Shown: positions 27,873 through 37,210 of the stretch, in pieces | Layout: each line of letters starts with the position of its first letter | Numbering within the stretch: position 1 is the first letter of the stretch | Assembly (NCBI RefSeq): GCF_001043025.1 | Contig: NZ_JYLD01000019.1 | Location: forward strand, 39,978-103,977 | DNA from: Pseudomonas helleri | GTDB lineage: Bacteria > Pseudomonadota > Gammaproteobacteria > Pseudomonadales > Pseudomonadaceae | Reading direction: 5' to 3' | DNA length: 64,000 nucleotides | The notes under the pieces: generated by a model | The model's input: only the letters and a program-made list of their open reading frames with translations | Told to the model about the DNA's origin: nothing | The model's database searches: none | Position numbers and translations under genes: made by a program

Positions 27873-30797
27873 TTACTCGCTGTCCAAATGCAGCGGTGAA
27901 ATCACCCGGCCATCGCTTTCGGCTTCGCCCAAAGTGGCGTCGATGAAATACACGCGCTCATCAGCCAAACCACCTTTGTCGACGAGGTAGTCCTTGATAC
28001 TGCTCGCCCGCTCCTGGCCCAGTTGGCGCAGTAGCACGTCGCTTTTGCTCCAGAAGTCGATCAACGCGGCACTCATTTTGGCGGCGCGTTCATCGCGACT
28101 CAGCTTGGCCCACTCCGCAGGTGGTTGCTGCTTGAGACGTGCCCGGTAGATGCCTTCCAGCAAGGGGCCTTTTTCATCCTCCGGGACCTTCAGCAACGAG
28201 GCTTGGGCTGGCACTTTGTCGCCACGGCGCTGGAGGATCTTGTAGTAGTTGTACTGGTACTCACGCTCCAGACGCTCTTGGGCAATCAGCGGGCCGTCGC
28301 TGCTACGGGCAGCCGTACCTTCAATCTCCAGACGCAGTGCCGGACGTTGTTTCAAGGCTTGCGCCAATGTGTTCAGGGCCTTTTGCGCCTCAGGGCTCAG
28401 TTCGCTGGAGCCTGGCGCGAATGACACTGTGCCAAGGTCTTCAGAGCCACCACCTGTGATCAGCCCGCCAATAAACTTGAACGGCGCTTGGGCGGCACGC
28501 AGGACCAAGTTGCGCAGGGTTTGCCAAACAATCGGCATCACACTGAACTGCGGGTTGTTCAGGTCGCCTGTTACCGGCAATTCGATCGAAATCGTCCCGT
28601 CGGTATCTTTGAGCAAGGCCACCGCCAGTTTCAGCGGCAGGTTGACGGCGTCGGGGCTATCGACCTTCTCACCCAGTTGCAACTGCTCAATCACCACCTT
28701 GTTCTCAGCCTTAAGCTGGCCTTTGGTAATCAGGTAGTGAAGGTCCAGGCTCAGTCGGCCCTTGCGAATGCGATAACCGGCGAATTTGCCCGAATAGGGC
28801 GTCAGCGTGGTCAGTTCGACGCGTTTGAAGCTGGTGGCGATATCGAGGCTGGCCATCGGGTCAAAAGGATTGACGTTACCCTTGATCGTAACTGGCGCGT
28901 AGCGGTCAACCTTACCCGCCACGTTCACACTGGCCGGTTTGGCTTGGCGGCTGTCTATGGTGCCAATCTCACCGTTGAGCTGTTGAATGGCCGTGGCAAA
29001 AAACGGTGTCAGGGTGAAGTCGGCAAAGTTGGCCGAGCCGTCATTGATCGCAATGCCGCCCACATGAATGGCCAAAGGCTTGCTCGCGCTCGCTGCCGGT
29101 TTGGCCGCGCTTTTCGCGTCCTTGTTGGGGGCTTGCGGGATTAACAGGTCATCAATGTTGGTGGTGCGGTCATCATTGATCATGAAGCGCACGTAGGGCT
29201 GTGTCAGGTTGACCTTGGCAATCGACAGGCTGTTGTCGTGCTGATACTTGAGGTTTTCGAGTACCAGGCGCTGCCACTTCAGGAAGTCACGGTTTTTCAT
29301 CGTGTCCAGCGTGTGCAACTGATCGACCTGTGCACGGCCTTCTACGGTAAAGGCCAGCGGTTCGGTGCCTTTGAGGTCCACCGCCAGATCACTGCCGAGC
29401 ATGCCGCTGCGCAGTTCGAGGCGCAGAAACGGGTCGATGTAGGCTTGAGCGACTCGCAGGTCGATGTCTTTGGTGGTGACTTTGAGTTTCGCGCTGATCG
29501 GGCTCAGGTTGACATCGCCGCTGGCCGTCAGCTGGCCTTGTTTACCCACTCCGGTGTCGAGTGCGACCGAGAAGGGCGAGCGATTAAGGCTGTCAAAATT
29601 CTTCAGGTTGAGGTTAAGCGGGCCAACATCCAGCGCGACGGGTGTTTTGGGCTCTTTGTCGGCCAGGTGCACACGGTAGTCGCGCAACTCAACATCCTTG
29701 AGCAGCACTTGCCAGGGTTTGCTGGGCGCTACCGGCGTCGGTTTGGGAGCTTCAACGGTGACGACTTCATCGGTTTTTTGTGCCGGTTTGGCCGGTTGGC
29801 TGGCAAACAGCTTTTGCCAGTCGAGCTGACCATCTTTTTCGCGGGCGGCCCAGGTCTCCAGGTTATTGCTCTGGATTTTACCGACCACCACCTGCTGTTT
29901 GGCCAAGTCGACGGTAGTGTCGCTGACCGTCAAACGTTCCAGGCGCGCCAGCGGGCGGCCATCCGGGGCATTGACCTTGAACGGCGCAATGCTGGCCGTG
30001 AGGTTGTTCAGGATCAGTTCGGTGTCTTTGGCCAGGTTCAGCGTGTAGTCCGTGCTGAAGTTCAGTACGCCGTTTTCAAGCACCAAGGGCAGCGCATCGC
30101 GCACATACGGCCACCAGGCTTTCATTTGGCTGTCGGTGACGCTGAGCTTGCCGCTGGAGGCAATCGGCACCAGGCTCAGCGTACCGGTCCAGTCGATGCG
30201 CCCACCCGCTGGACCGTTCGCCACCAGCGTCATGTTGGCGTTGTCTTCGGGCAGGGTGCTGAGGTTTTTCAGCTCAAGGTTCATCGAGTCATACAGAAAC
30301 TCAATCGGCTCGCTGGGCCGCTGATCAATAAAATGCAGGTAGCCGTCAGCGAGCTTGATGGTGTCGATGCGTACGGGGAAAGGTTTGCTGTCGGGGTTGT
30401 CAGGCGTTGGCTCGCTGGCTGGCAACTTGAACAGCTGGGCCAAATTGAACGTGCCGTCCTTGTTGAACAGTAGTTCGGTCTTGGGCTTGTCCAGTTGCAC
30501 GTCGGTCAGGTGCAGGGCTTTGGTCCATAGGCTGTCGACTTGCAGGTTGGTGTAAAGGCGGTCGAACCCGACTTGTTCCTTGCCGGGTTCGCCCACTCTA
30601 AAGCCCCACAGCGTCAGCTCGAGGCTGAAGGGATTGAACTCCAACCGGTCGAGTTTGGCCGGGACAGTAGCGTAGTTGGCTAGCTGCTGATTGATGATGC
30701 GCAAGCCGACGCCGGGCACGATAAAGAAGCCCAGCACGCTATAAATCGCGATAGCCGTTAACACTGCGCCAATGGCGCGTAACAATCCTTTGAGCAT
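27873..30797 (-). CDS. AsmA-like DUF748 envelope protein with OmpA-like C terminus
   Basis: Large envelope protein of the DUF748/AsmA group, members of which are thought to span the periplasm and move or organise lipids. The 974-residue product has an N-terminal membrane anchor (about residues 5-28), then long repeating beta-rich segments with many short hydrophobic strands and LNLKNFDSLNRSPF-type motifs, and a C-terminal region whose GTVSFAPGSSELSPEAQKAL resembles OmpA/peptidoglycan-binding domains. The start is ATG 30797; an in-frame GTG at 30842 is an alternative, and neither has a strong Shine-Dalgarno. Function of this protein is not established. Confidence 0.82.
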   Translation of the reverse strand: MLKGLLRAIGAVLTAIAIYSVLGFFIVPGVGLRIINQQLANYATVPAKLDRLEFNPFSLELTLWGFRVGEPGKEQVGFDRLYTNLQVDSLWTKALHLTDVQLDKPKTELLFNKDGTFNLAQLFKLPASEPTPDNPDSKPFPVRIDTIKLADGYLHFIDQRPSEPIEFLYDSMNLELKNLSTLPEDNANMTLVANGPAGGRIDWTGTLSLVPIASSGKLSVTDSQMKAWWPYVRDALPLVLENGVLNFSTDYTLNLAKDTELILNNLTASIAPFKVNAPDGRPLARLERLTVSDTTVDLAKQQVVVGKIQSNNLETWAAREKDGQLDWQKLFASQPAKPAQKTDEVVTVEAPKPTPVAPSKPWQVLLKDVELRDYRVHLADKEPKTPVALDVGPLNLNLKNFDSLNRSPFSVALDTGVGKQGQLTASGDVNLSPISAKLKVTTKDIDLRVAQAYIDPFLRLELRSGMLGSDLAVDLKGTEPLAFTVEGRAQVDQLHTLDTMKNRDFLKWQRLVLENLKYQHDNSLSIAKVNLTQPYVRFMINDDRTTNIDDLLIPQAPNKDAKSAAKPAASASKPLAIHVGGIAINDGSANFADFTLTPFFATAIQQLNGEIGTIDSRQAKPASVNVAGKVDRYAPVTIKGNVNPFDPMASLDIATSFKRVELTTLTPYSGKFAGYRIRKGRLSLDLHYLITKGQLKAENKVVIEQLQLGEKVDSPDAVNLPLKLAVALLKDTDGTISIELPVTGDLNNPQFSVMPIVWQTLRNLVLRAAQAPFKFIGGLITGGGSEDLGTVSFAPGSSELSPEAQKALNTLAQALKQRPALRLEIEGTAARSSDGPLIAQERLEREYQYNYYKILQRRGDKVPAQASLLKVPEDEKGPLLEGIYRARLKQQPPAEWAKLSRDERAAKMSAALIDFWSKSDVLLRQLGQERASSIKDYLVDKGGLADERVYFIDATLGEAESDGRVISPLHLDSE

Positions 30798-30905
30798 GTG
30801 AGGCGTCGTCTTTACGTTCAGGAGTGCCTTTGAGTATGGCACGCGTTTCCGGTTCCGATATGAGCGCCTTATTTCGGGTAGGACTTTTCCCTTTGGTGCC
30901 GCGTT

Positions 30906-31919
30906 TTAGAACTGCAAAATAAGCGTTTTCAGCGGCGGCTGGTTATCCATGGACGGGAAGTCCGCAGCGGGTGTCAGGACCTGCCAGTCGCGCACGGGGC
31001 GGCCAGCCTTCTCGGCGCAGCGCAAGACTTGCTCACGCCAGTCGTCCATGCTGACTTTTGCCAGGTTGTTACAGCAGATCAGCACCCCGTCCTTGGCGGT
31101 GGTGAGTACCGCAGGCTTGAGCAGGCTTTGATAGTCGCGCAGCAGGTCGACGGTGCCGAATGCACTTTTGGCCCAGGCGGGCGGGTCGAGCAGCACCAGG
31201 TCGTATTCACGCTGATCGAGGTGCGGGTAGGCCGGCAGTTTGTGACGGCGTTGTACGATAGGCAGCCCGGCCAGTTGGCGGATCGCGGCGAAGTAGTCGG
31301 ACTGCACAAACTTCATTTTTTTCAGTTCCGGGTTCAGCAGGCCATTTTCACGGCCAACTGCCAGATTACCCTCGGCAAAGTCCAGGTTGCAGACTTCACT
31401 GGCCCCGCCCGCGGCTGCGCTCAGGCCCACACCGCAGGTGTAAGCAAAGAGGTTGAGGACGCTTTTACCGGCGCTGTGTTGCTTGACCCAGCCGCGTGCA
31501 TTACGCAGATCGAGAAACAACAGCGGGTCCTGGCCAGCATGGCGACCGCGTACGCGGTAGTTGAGCCCCCATTCGTGACCGACCATGTCAACCAGCGCAG
31601 CGTCTTCAGCGCGGTACACCGTGTCTTCGCGATCGATGCGCGAGTTGCCCTGGGAGCGGTCGTTGTAGACCAGCAGCAACTCCAGGCCCAAGTGTTGGTT
31701 GATGGCGTCATGCAGTTGCAGCAGATCATCGCGCTCCAGGCGCTGATGGAAGCTTTGCACCAGCAACTGCGGGCCGTAGCGGTCGATGGTTAAACCGCCA
31801 GCGCCTTCCTGGCTGCCGTGGAACAGGCGATAGCAATCAGTGCCCTGGCTGTGCAGCTCGGCCAGCAGATCGTGACGATTATCGAGGGCGGCGCGCAGCG
31901 CCTGATTCAAGGAAGACAT
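30906..31919 (-). CDS. SAM-dependent methyltransferase, RlmI/RlmK-like
   Basis: Probable class I methyltransferase acting on rRNA. The 337-residue product has SAM motif I in VLNLFAYTCGVGLSAA and motif IV in LVLLDPPAWAKSAFG, the arrangement of the RlmI / RlmL-C-terminal family of 23S rRNA methylases. The N-terminal part (LHSQGTDCYRLFHGSQEGAGGLTIDRYG) resembles the EEHEA-type domain of RlmI, but the PUA domain is missing. The exact target base is unknown. Confidence 0.82.
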   Translation of the reverse strand: MSSLNQALRAALDNRHDLLAELHSQGTDCYRLFHGSQEGAGGLTIDRYGPQLLVQSFHQRLERDDLLQLHDAINQHLGLELLLVYNDRSQGNSRIDREDTVYRAEDAALVDMVGHEWGLNYRVRGRHAGQDPLLFLDLRNARGWVKQHSAGKSVLNLFAYTCGVGLSAAAGGASEVCNLDFAEGNLAVGRENGLLNPELKKMKFVQSDYFAAIRQLAGLPIVQRRHKLPAYPHLDQREYDLVLLDPPAWAKSAFGTVDLLRDYQSLLKPAVLTTAKDGVLICCNNLAKVSMDDWREQVLRCAEKAGRPVRDWQVLTPAADFPSMDNQPPLKTLILQF

Positions 31920-31993
31920 GCGTTGCGCCTTGGGGGACAGATAAGGCGCGGCAGTTTAACAGAACAGACACTGTCACCGCTGCCTGGCGCCAG

Positions 31994-32863
31994 TCATTCA
32001 AGCCCCATACGCCGCCGTGCACGTTGCACCGAGCCATTGCGCACGGCCCAGCGCAAAATCGGCGCAGTGCTGTTCACGCACGTGCGCACGAGCTGGCGGG
32101 TGACAGGACGTTGTTCAAGCCCAAGTTGATCACTGGCCCAATCGGGCAGCAAATCTATCCCGGCCTGCATCATCAATGCCCCAAACGGTTTGGCCAGCAG
32201 GCTGGGGGCGGGGGCATTGAGCAGCAGGCGAATCACTTCATGGCTGCGTTCATCGCACAGCAACTGCGGGCGAACACGGTCGAGGTACTCGGCGATTTGC
32301 TGGCGTGAGCGCGGCACCTGCGTAGCGCCCAGGCGTTCAGCGACCAAGGCTATTTCGTCGTAGTAACGGTCTTGATCTTCGCCAGACAAGTGCGGATTAC
32401 GGTAGCGAAGATGGGCCGCAAGGAAGTTGCTGACTTCGGCCACATGCACCCAGGTGAGCAGTTCAGGGTCGCTGGCGGCATAAGGCCGGCCATCAAGCCC
32501 GGTGCCGGTCACTTGCAGGTGAATGGTGCGTACTTTGTCGATCAACCAGTTGGCGTCCGCGGTGGAGCCAAAGGTGGTGCCGGAAATAAACTGCCCGGTG
32601 CGACGCAACCGGCCCAGCATGTCCTGGCGGAAATTGGAGTGGTCCCATACCCCGGCCAGGGCCAGTGGGTGCAAGGCTTGCAGCATCAAGGCGCTGATGC
32701 CGCCAATCAGCATGCTGGTGAAGTCACCGTGCACACGCCAACTGATCGAGTCCGGGCCAAACAGGCCAGGGTCGCCTTTAGGGTTTTCGAGGTCGAGACG
32801 TCCGAGCGAAAGCCCAGTCAGGCTCATGATCTGGCGTTCGATGGGGCGGCGGATAAGTTCCAT
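31994..32863 (-). CDS. MpaB/latex-clearing-type (DUF2236) domain protein
   Basis: The 289-residue product matches the oxygenase MpaB / DUF2236 family, heme-containing in characterised members such as latex-clearing protein Lcp. Visible family features are WRVHGDFTSMLIGGISALMLQALHPLALAGV near the start, TTFGSTADANWLID, and WVHVAEVSNFLAAHLRY with a conserved His. ATG 32863 (MELIRRPIERQIM) follows GAGG; an upstream TTG frame overlaps the pgi stop and is unlikely. It lies 47 bp after pgi on the same strand, behind a hairpin. Substrate unknown. Confidence 0.75.
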   Translation of the reverse strand: MELIRRPIERQIMSLTGLSLGRLDLENPKGDPGLFGPDSISWRVHGDFTSMLIGGISALMLQALHPLALAGVWDHSNFRQDMLGRLRRTGQFISGTTFGSTADANWLIDKVRTIHLQVTGTGLDGRPYAASDPELLTWVHVAEVSNFLAAHLRYRNPHLSGEDQDRYYDEIALVAERLGATQVPRSRQQIAEYLDRVRPQLLCDERSHEVIRLLLNAPAPSLLAKPFGALMMQAGIDLLPDWASDQLGLEQRPVTRQLVRTCVNSTAPILRWAVRNGSVQRARRRMGLE

Positions 32864-32876
32864 GGGGCCTCGGTTG

Positions 32877-32905
32877 AGCCAGCCAGTCGGGAAGACTGGC
32901 TGGCT
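32877..32905 (-). terminator. Terminator-like hairpin between pgi and the MpaB gene
   Basis: A perfect 12-bp inverted repeat (32877-32888 with 32894-32905) with a 5-nt loop, placed 5 bp after the pgi stop. There is no T tract, so it may be a partial terminator or RNA-stabilising structure. Confidence 0.55.
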
Positions 32906-32910
32906 ATCAA

Positions 32911-34575
32911 TCAACCGCGATGACGGCCGCGGAAGTAGTTGATCAGACCTTGGGTCGATGCGTCTTCAGCTGGCTCTTCGAGATTGCCGGTCAGGCGGTT
33001 GTAAACGCCTTTGCCGAGTTCTTTGCCCAGCTCAACGCCCCACTGGTCGAACGCGTTGATGCCCCAGATAACGCTTTGTACGAAGACTTTGTGCTCGTAC
33101 AGCGCCACCAGCGCACCCAGACGGCGCGGGCTGATGCGTTCAACCACCAAGGTATTGCTCGGACGGTTGCCCGGGATGACCTTGTGCGGCGCGAGTTTTT
33201 GCACTTCGTCTTCGCTCATGCCCTTGTCGCGCAACTCGGCTTCGGCTTCTGCACGGGTTTTACCCAGCATCAGCGCCTGGCTTTGCGACAAGCAGTTGGC
33301 GTACAACCACTGATGGTGATCGGACACCGGGTTGAAGCTGACAATCGGCACGATAAAGTCGGCCGGAATCAGCAGGGTGCCTTGATGCAGCAACTGGTGA
33401 TAAGCGTGCTGACCGTTGCAGCCTACGCCGCCCCAGATCACCGGGCCGGTGTCGGTCGAGACCGGGGTGCCGTCCTGGCGCACGCTCTTGCCGTTGGATT
33501 CCATGTCCAGCTGTTGCAAGTGCTTGGTGATGTTACGCAGGTAGTGGTCGTACGGCAGGATCGCGTGGCTTTGCGCGCCCCAGAAGTTGCCGTACCACAC
33601 ACCCAGCGCGGCCATCAGCACCGGCATGTTCTGTTCGAACGGAGCGTTCTGGAAGTGCTGGTCCATGCTGTAAGCACCGGACAACAGCTCTTTGAAGTTG
33701 GACATGCCGATGGCCAGTGCAATCGGCAAACCGATGGCCGACCACAGCGAGTAACGACCGCCTACCCAGTCCCACATCGGGAAGATGTTTTCTTCGCGAA
33801 TACCGAACGCCACGGCCGCCGCGTTGTTGCTCGACACGGCGATAAAGTGACGATGCAGTTCAGCCTCCGAACCACCCTGAGCCAAGTACCAGGCCCGCGC
33901 TGCTTGAGCGTTCTTGAGGGTTTCGAGGGTGTTGAAGGATTTCGACGAGACGATAAACAGCGTGGTTTCGGCGCGCAGTTTTGCGGTCAGTTCGTGGAAC
34001 TCACTGCCGTCGATGTTAGCCAGATAGTGGCAGCGAACGCCTTTTTGCGCGTAGGACAGCAGTGCTTCAGACACCAGCTCAGGGCCGAGGAACGAGCCGC
34101 CAATGCCGATGTTGACCACGTCAGTGATTGGCTTTTCGGTGTAACCACGCCACAGGCCGTCGTGAATCCGCCCGACCAGTTCGGTCATTTGGTTCAGGAC
34201 TTTGTGCACCTGCGGCATGATGTTGACGCCGTTCACCGACAGTTTGTCGGCCACAGGGCGACGCAGTGCCGTGTGCAGGGCCGGGCGACCCTCGGAGGCG
34301 TTGACGATGTCGCCTTCAAACAGCGACTTGATCGCGTTTTTAAGGTCGGCTTCGTTGGCCAGATTGACCAGCAAGCTGCGGGTCTGGTCGGTGATCAGGT
34401 TTTTCGAGTAATCCAGAAACAACCCGCAGCTGCTGAGGGTGAAATCCTCAAAGCGCTTAGGGTTGCTGTTGAACGCATCGCGCATGCTGAAATGTTGCAT
34501 GTCGGCGCGGTGAAGTTTGAGCGCTTGCCAGGCGGGCAGAGCGGTAACGTCGTGAGGAGTGCGGTAGTACGCCAT
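32911..34575 (-). CDS. pgi: Glucose-6-phosphate isomerase
   Basis: Interconverts glucose-6-phosphate and fructose-6-phosphate; in Pseudomonas it works mainly in gluconeogenesis and the hexose cycle. The 554-residue product has GIGGSFLGP, the phosphate-binding SKSFNTLETL, the signature FPMWDWVGGRYSLWSAIGLP, and the catalytic His in NGQHAYHQLLHQGT. The start is ATG 34575 (MAYYRTPHDVTALPAW) behind AAGGAT; a longer in-frame reading to 34677 is not conserved. It is downstream of panC but 267 bp away. Confidence 0.96.
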   Translation of the reverse strand: MAYYRTPHDVTALPAWQALKLHRADMQHFSMRDAFNSNPKRFEDFTLSSCGLFLDYSKNLITDQTRSLLVNLANEADLKNAIKSLFEGDIVNASEGRPALHTALRRPVADKLSVNGVNIMPQVHKVLNQMTELVGRIHDGLWRGYTEKPITDVVNIGIGGSFLGPELVSEALLSYAQKGVRCHYLANIDGSEFHELTAKLRAETTLFIVSSKSFNTLETLKNAQAARAWYLAQGGSEAELHRHFIAVSSNNAAAVAFGIREENIFPMWDWVGGRYSLWSAIGLPIALAIGMSNFKELLSGAYSMDQHFQNAPFEQNMPVLMAALGVWYGNFWGAQSHAILPYDHYLRNITKHLQQLDMESNGKSVRQDGTPVSTDTGPVIWGGVGCNGQHAYHQLLHQGTLLIPADFIVPIVSFNPVSDHHQWLYANCLSQSQALMLGKTRAEAEAELRDKGMSEDEVQKLAPHKVIPGNRPSNTLVVERISPRRLGALVALYEHKVFVQSVIWGINAFDQWGVELGKELGKGVYNRLTGNLEEPAEDASTQGLINYFRGRHRG

Positions 34576-34842
34576 CGCTGCGAATATCCTTTTGCTTGAA
34601 CTGCCTTTTGGACACTGAAAACACCGAAACCTTCGATCTGAGGTCAAGATTTCGGCTGGTCTGATTCTGCGCTTCATTCAGAAGCAGGGCGATTACAGTA
34701 AACCTCGCGCCTGCTTCTGTCTCGGCTTTGTCTGACACTGCTGCGTAACTTTTGTCACGAGCATGTTACTCGGGTACTACACAGTTTTCAGTGATAGGTG
34801 AAGGGTTAGGCGGCGGATCTGCTGTTCCGTGCAGTCTGCTTG

Positions 34843-35703
34843 TTAAAAAGAACCTTCAAGGTTCAGGTGAATGTTGTCGATCAGGCGTGTTGCCCCCAGG
34901 AACGCCGCAACCAGAATCACCAGATCGCGATCATCGGCGGTGGCTGGCAGCAGAGTGTGTGCCTGGCGGATCTCCAGGTAGTCGGGGCGAAACCCTTTGG
35001 CTTCGATCTGCGCCAGGTGGTGGCGAACCAGACCGGCGTAATCGCGCTCACCGGCCTTGATGGCCTGGGCGATTTCGTTCAGATGGCGATACAGCGCTGG
35101 CGCGAGCTGGCGCTGTTCTTCGGTCAAATAGCCATTGCGCGAAGACAACGCCAGGCCGTCTTCAGCACGTACAGTCGGCTCGCCAATAATCTGCACCGGG
35201 ATGTTCAGGTCAAGGACCATGGCGCGGATAACGGCCAGTTGCTGGAAGTCCTTTTGGCCAAAGATGGCCAAGTCGGGCTGAATCATATTGAACAGCTTGC
35301 TGACGACAGTGGTGACGCCGTCGAAATGCCCCGGACGGCGGCTGCCGCACAGTTCATTGCTCAGTTGCGCGGCGGTCACGCGGGTCAGGCCCGTCATGCC
35401 GTTGGGGTACATTTCTTCTACGGTCGGCGCGAACAGCAGGTTGCAGCCCGCTTGCAGGAAGGTTTCCTGGTCGGCCGCGAGCGTACGCGGGTAGGTGTCG
35501 AGGTCTTCATTGGCACCGAACTGCAGCGGGTTGACGAAAATGCTCGCCACCACGAAATCGGCTTGCTGAGCAGCGGTGGTGACCAAAGCCGCATGGCCGC
35601 TGTGCAGGTTGCCCATGGTGGGCACCAGGCCGATTTGTTTGCCTTCGCTGCGAGCGCGTGCGACGGCTGCGCGCAACTCGCGAACGGTTTTGACTGTGTT
35701 CAT
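34843..35703 (-). CDS. panC: Pantothenate synthetase PanC
   Basis: Joins pantoate and beta-alanine using ATP, the last step to pantothenate. The 286-residue product has the nucleotidyl-transferase motif PTMGNLHSGHAAL, the substrate loop VNPLQFGANEDLDTYPRT, GQKDFQQLAVI and LSSRNGYL. Its start overlaps the panB stop by four bases, indicating a coupled panB-panC pair. panD, which lies next to panC in P. aeruginosa, is not found here. Confidence 0.97.
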   Translation of the reverse strand: MNTVKTVRELRAAVARARSEGKQIGLVPTMGNLHSGHAALVTTAAQQADFVVASIFVNPLQFGANEDLDTYPRTLAADQETFLQAGCNLLFAPTVEEMYPNGMTGLTRVTAAQLSNELCGSRRPGHFDGVTTVVSKLFNMIQPDLAIFGQKDFQQLAVIRAMVLDLNIPVQIIGEPTVRAEDGLALSSRNGYLTEEQRQLAPALYRHLNEIAQAIKAGERDYAGLVRHHLAQIEAKGFRPDYLEIRQAHTLLPATADDRDLVILVAAFLGATRLIDNIHLNLEGSF

Positions 35704-36500
35704 GCAGAGAATCCGTGTTCGGTGCCAGGAAAGCTGACGGCTTTAACTTCAGCCACGTAAGCGCTGATTGCGGACTGGATGTCGGGTTGACCCGTCATGA
35801 AGTTCTTCACGAACTTGGGAACGCGTCCGGTCAGTGACAGGCCGAGCATGTCGTGCAGGACCAGCACCTGGCCGTCGGTGTCACTGCCAGCGCCAATACC
35901 GATCACCGGGATTTTCACCGCGTGGGTGATTTCCTTGGCCAATTCACTGGGGACGCATTCGAGCAGCAACATGGCTGCACCGGCTTGCTCCAGGGCAATG
36001 GCATCGGCGCGCATCTGGCGGGCCTGGGTTTCGTTGCGGCCCTGGACTTTATAGCCGCCCAGAACGTTGACGGTTTGCGGCGTCAGGCCCATGTGGGCGC
36101 ACACCGGAATACCGCGCTCGGCCAGCAAGCGGATCGACTCAGCAAGCCACACGGCGCCTTCCACTTTGACCATGTGCGCACCCGCCTGCATCAGCTGGGC
36201 ACTGTTGTTCAGGGTTTGCTCGGTGGTCGCGTTGGCCATGAAGGGCAGGTCGGCGAGGATCAGTGCGTCCTGGTTGCCGCGTTTGACGCTGGCCACGTGG
36301 TACGCCATGTCGCGGGTCGTAACTGGCAGAGTGCTGTCATGCCCTTGCAGAACCATGCCCAGGGAGTCGCCCACCAGTAACACTTCCACACCCGCCTGAT
36401 TACAGACGTGGGAAAAGGTGGCGTCATAGCACGTCAGCATGGTGATTTTTTCACCTTTTTGCTTAAGGCTTTGCAGGGTGGTCAGGGTAATAGCCGGCAT
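35700..36500 (-). CDS. panB: 3-methyl-2-oxobutanoate hydroxymethyltransferase PanB
   Basis: Adds a hydroxymethyl group to 2-ketoisovalerate, giving ketopantoate, the first pantothenate-specific step. The 266-residue TIM barrel has MLTCYDATFS, the metal/substrate loop VGDSLGMVLQGHDSTLPVT, KVEGA, and GIGAGSDTDGQVLV. The ATG at 36500 follows AGGAT. Its substrate comes from the branched-chain pathway encoded by ilvIHC at the other end of the window. Confidence 0.97.
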   Translation of the reverse strand: MPAITLTTLQSLKQKGEKITMLTCYDATFSHVCNQAGVEVLLVGDSLGMVLQGHDSTLPVTTRDMAYHVASVKRGNQDALILADLPFMANATTEQTLNNSAQLMQAGAHMVKVEGAVWLAESIRLLAERGIPVCAHMGLTPQTVNVLGGYKVQGRNETQARQMRADAIALEQAGAAMLLLECVPSELAKEITHAVKIPVIGIGAGSDTDGQVLVLHDMLGLSLTGRVPKFVKNFMTGQPDIQSAISAYVAEVKAVSFPGTEHGFSA

Positions 36501-36706
36501 GAAAAAGGATCCTCGTCAGGCAGTGTGGTAACCACTGCGTGTCACGCATGTGATTCATCGTAGAAGCAGGCACACCTTTTAGTAACGGTGCTTATAACGC
36601 CTGCTTTTCACATTGCGCCGTCGAATGGACGGCAGCGGGATGCCTATAGTCGTGACGGGGACACTGGAAGTCAATTAGAGGTGTTACCGCGTGGGTGTTA
36701 CCGCGG

Positions 36707-37207
36707 TTATTGATTCGTTTCAGCGAATGGCGCCATACGCTCAAGGCCGACGAATGGGCAGTCTGCAAGCAATTGCTCAAGACGGCGGCCGTCAGCAAGG
36801 ACCAGCGCTGCGGGCGCGAGTTCGGCCAGCGGGTACAGCACGAAAGGGCGGGCGTGCATATGGTAGTGCGGGACTTTAAGGCGAGGTTCGTCGATCAGGC
36901 GATCGCCAAAGAGCAGGATGTCCAGATCCAGTGTGCGCGGACCCCAGCGTTCGTGACGCTCGCGGCCCTGATCAAGCTCGATGGCTTGCAGGGCATCCAG
37001 CAGTTCCAGCGGTGCCAAGGTGCTGTCGATGGCCGCCACAGCATTGGTGTAGCGCGGCTGGCCGGGCAGTAACGAGTCGCTTTGATAGAACGCCGAAACA
37101 CCGGCCAGAGTTGACTGCGGCAGTTGCGCCAGCGCCTGGACAGCGCTGCGCAATTGCTCTGTGGGCTCAGCCAGATTGCTGCCCATGCCGATGTAGATAC
37201 GTTCCAT
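36707..37207 (-). CDS. folK: 2-amino-4-hydroxy-6-hydroxymethyldihydropteridine pyrophosphokinase FolK
   Basis: Transfers pyrophosphate from ATP to the pterin just upstream of FolP in folate synthesis. The 166-residue product has IYIGMGSNL, YTNAVAAIDSTL, and the signature ERWGPRTLDLDILLF with the Mg-binding aspartates. The start is ATG 37207, 3 bp after the pcnB stop. The pcnB-folK linkage is widespread in gammaproteobacteria. Confidence 0.95.
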   Translation of the reverse strand: MERIYIGMGSNLAEPTEQLRSAVQALAQLPQSTLAGVSAFYQSDSLLPGQPRYTNAVAAIDSTLAPLELLDALQAIELDQGRERHERWGPRTLDLDILLFGDRLIDEPRLKVPHYHMHARPFVLYPLAELAPAALVLADGRRLEQLLADCPFVGLERMAPFAETNQ

Positions 37208-37210
37208 CAC

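Noticed and set aside
29238..30473. Plus-strand frame of 411 codons opposite the DUF748 gene.
   Set aside because: Shadow frame; the minus-strand reading has a signal anchor and family motifs, this one has none.
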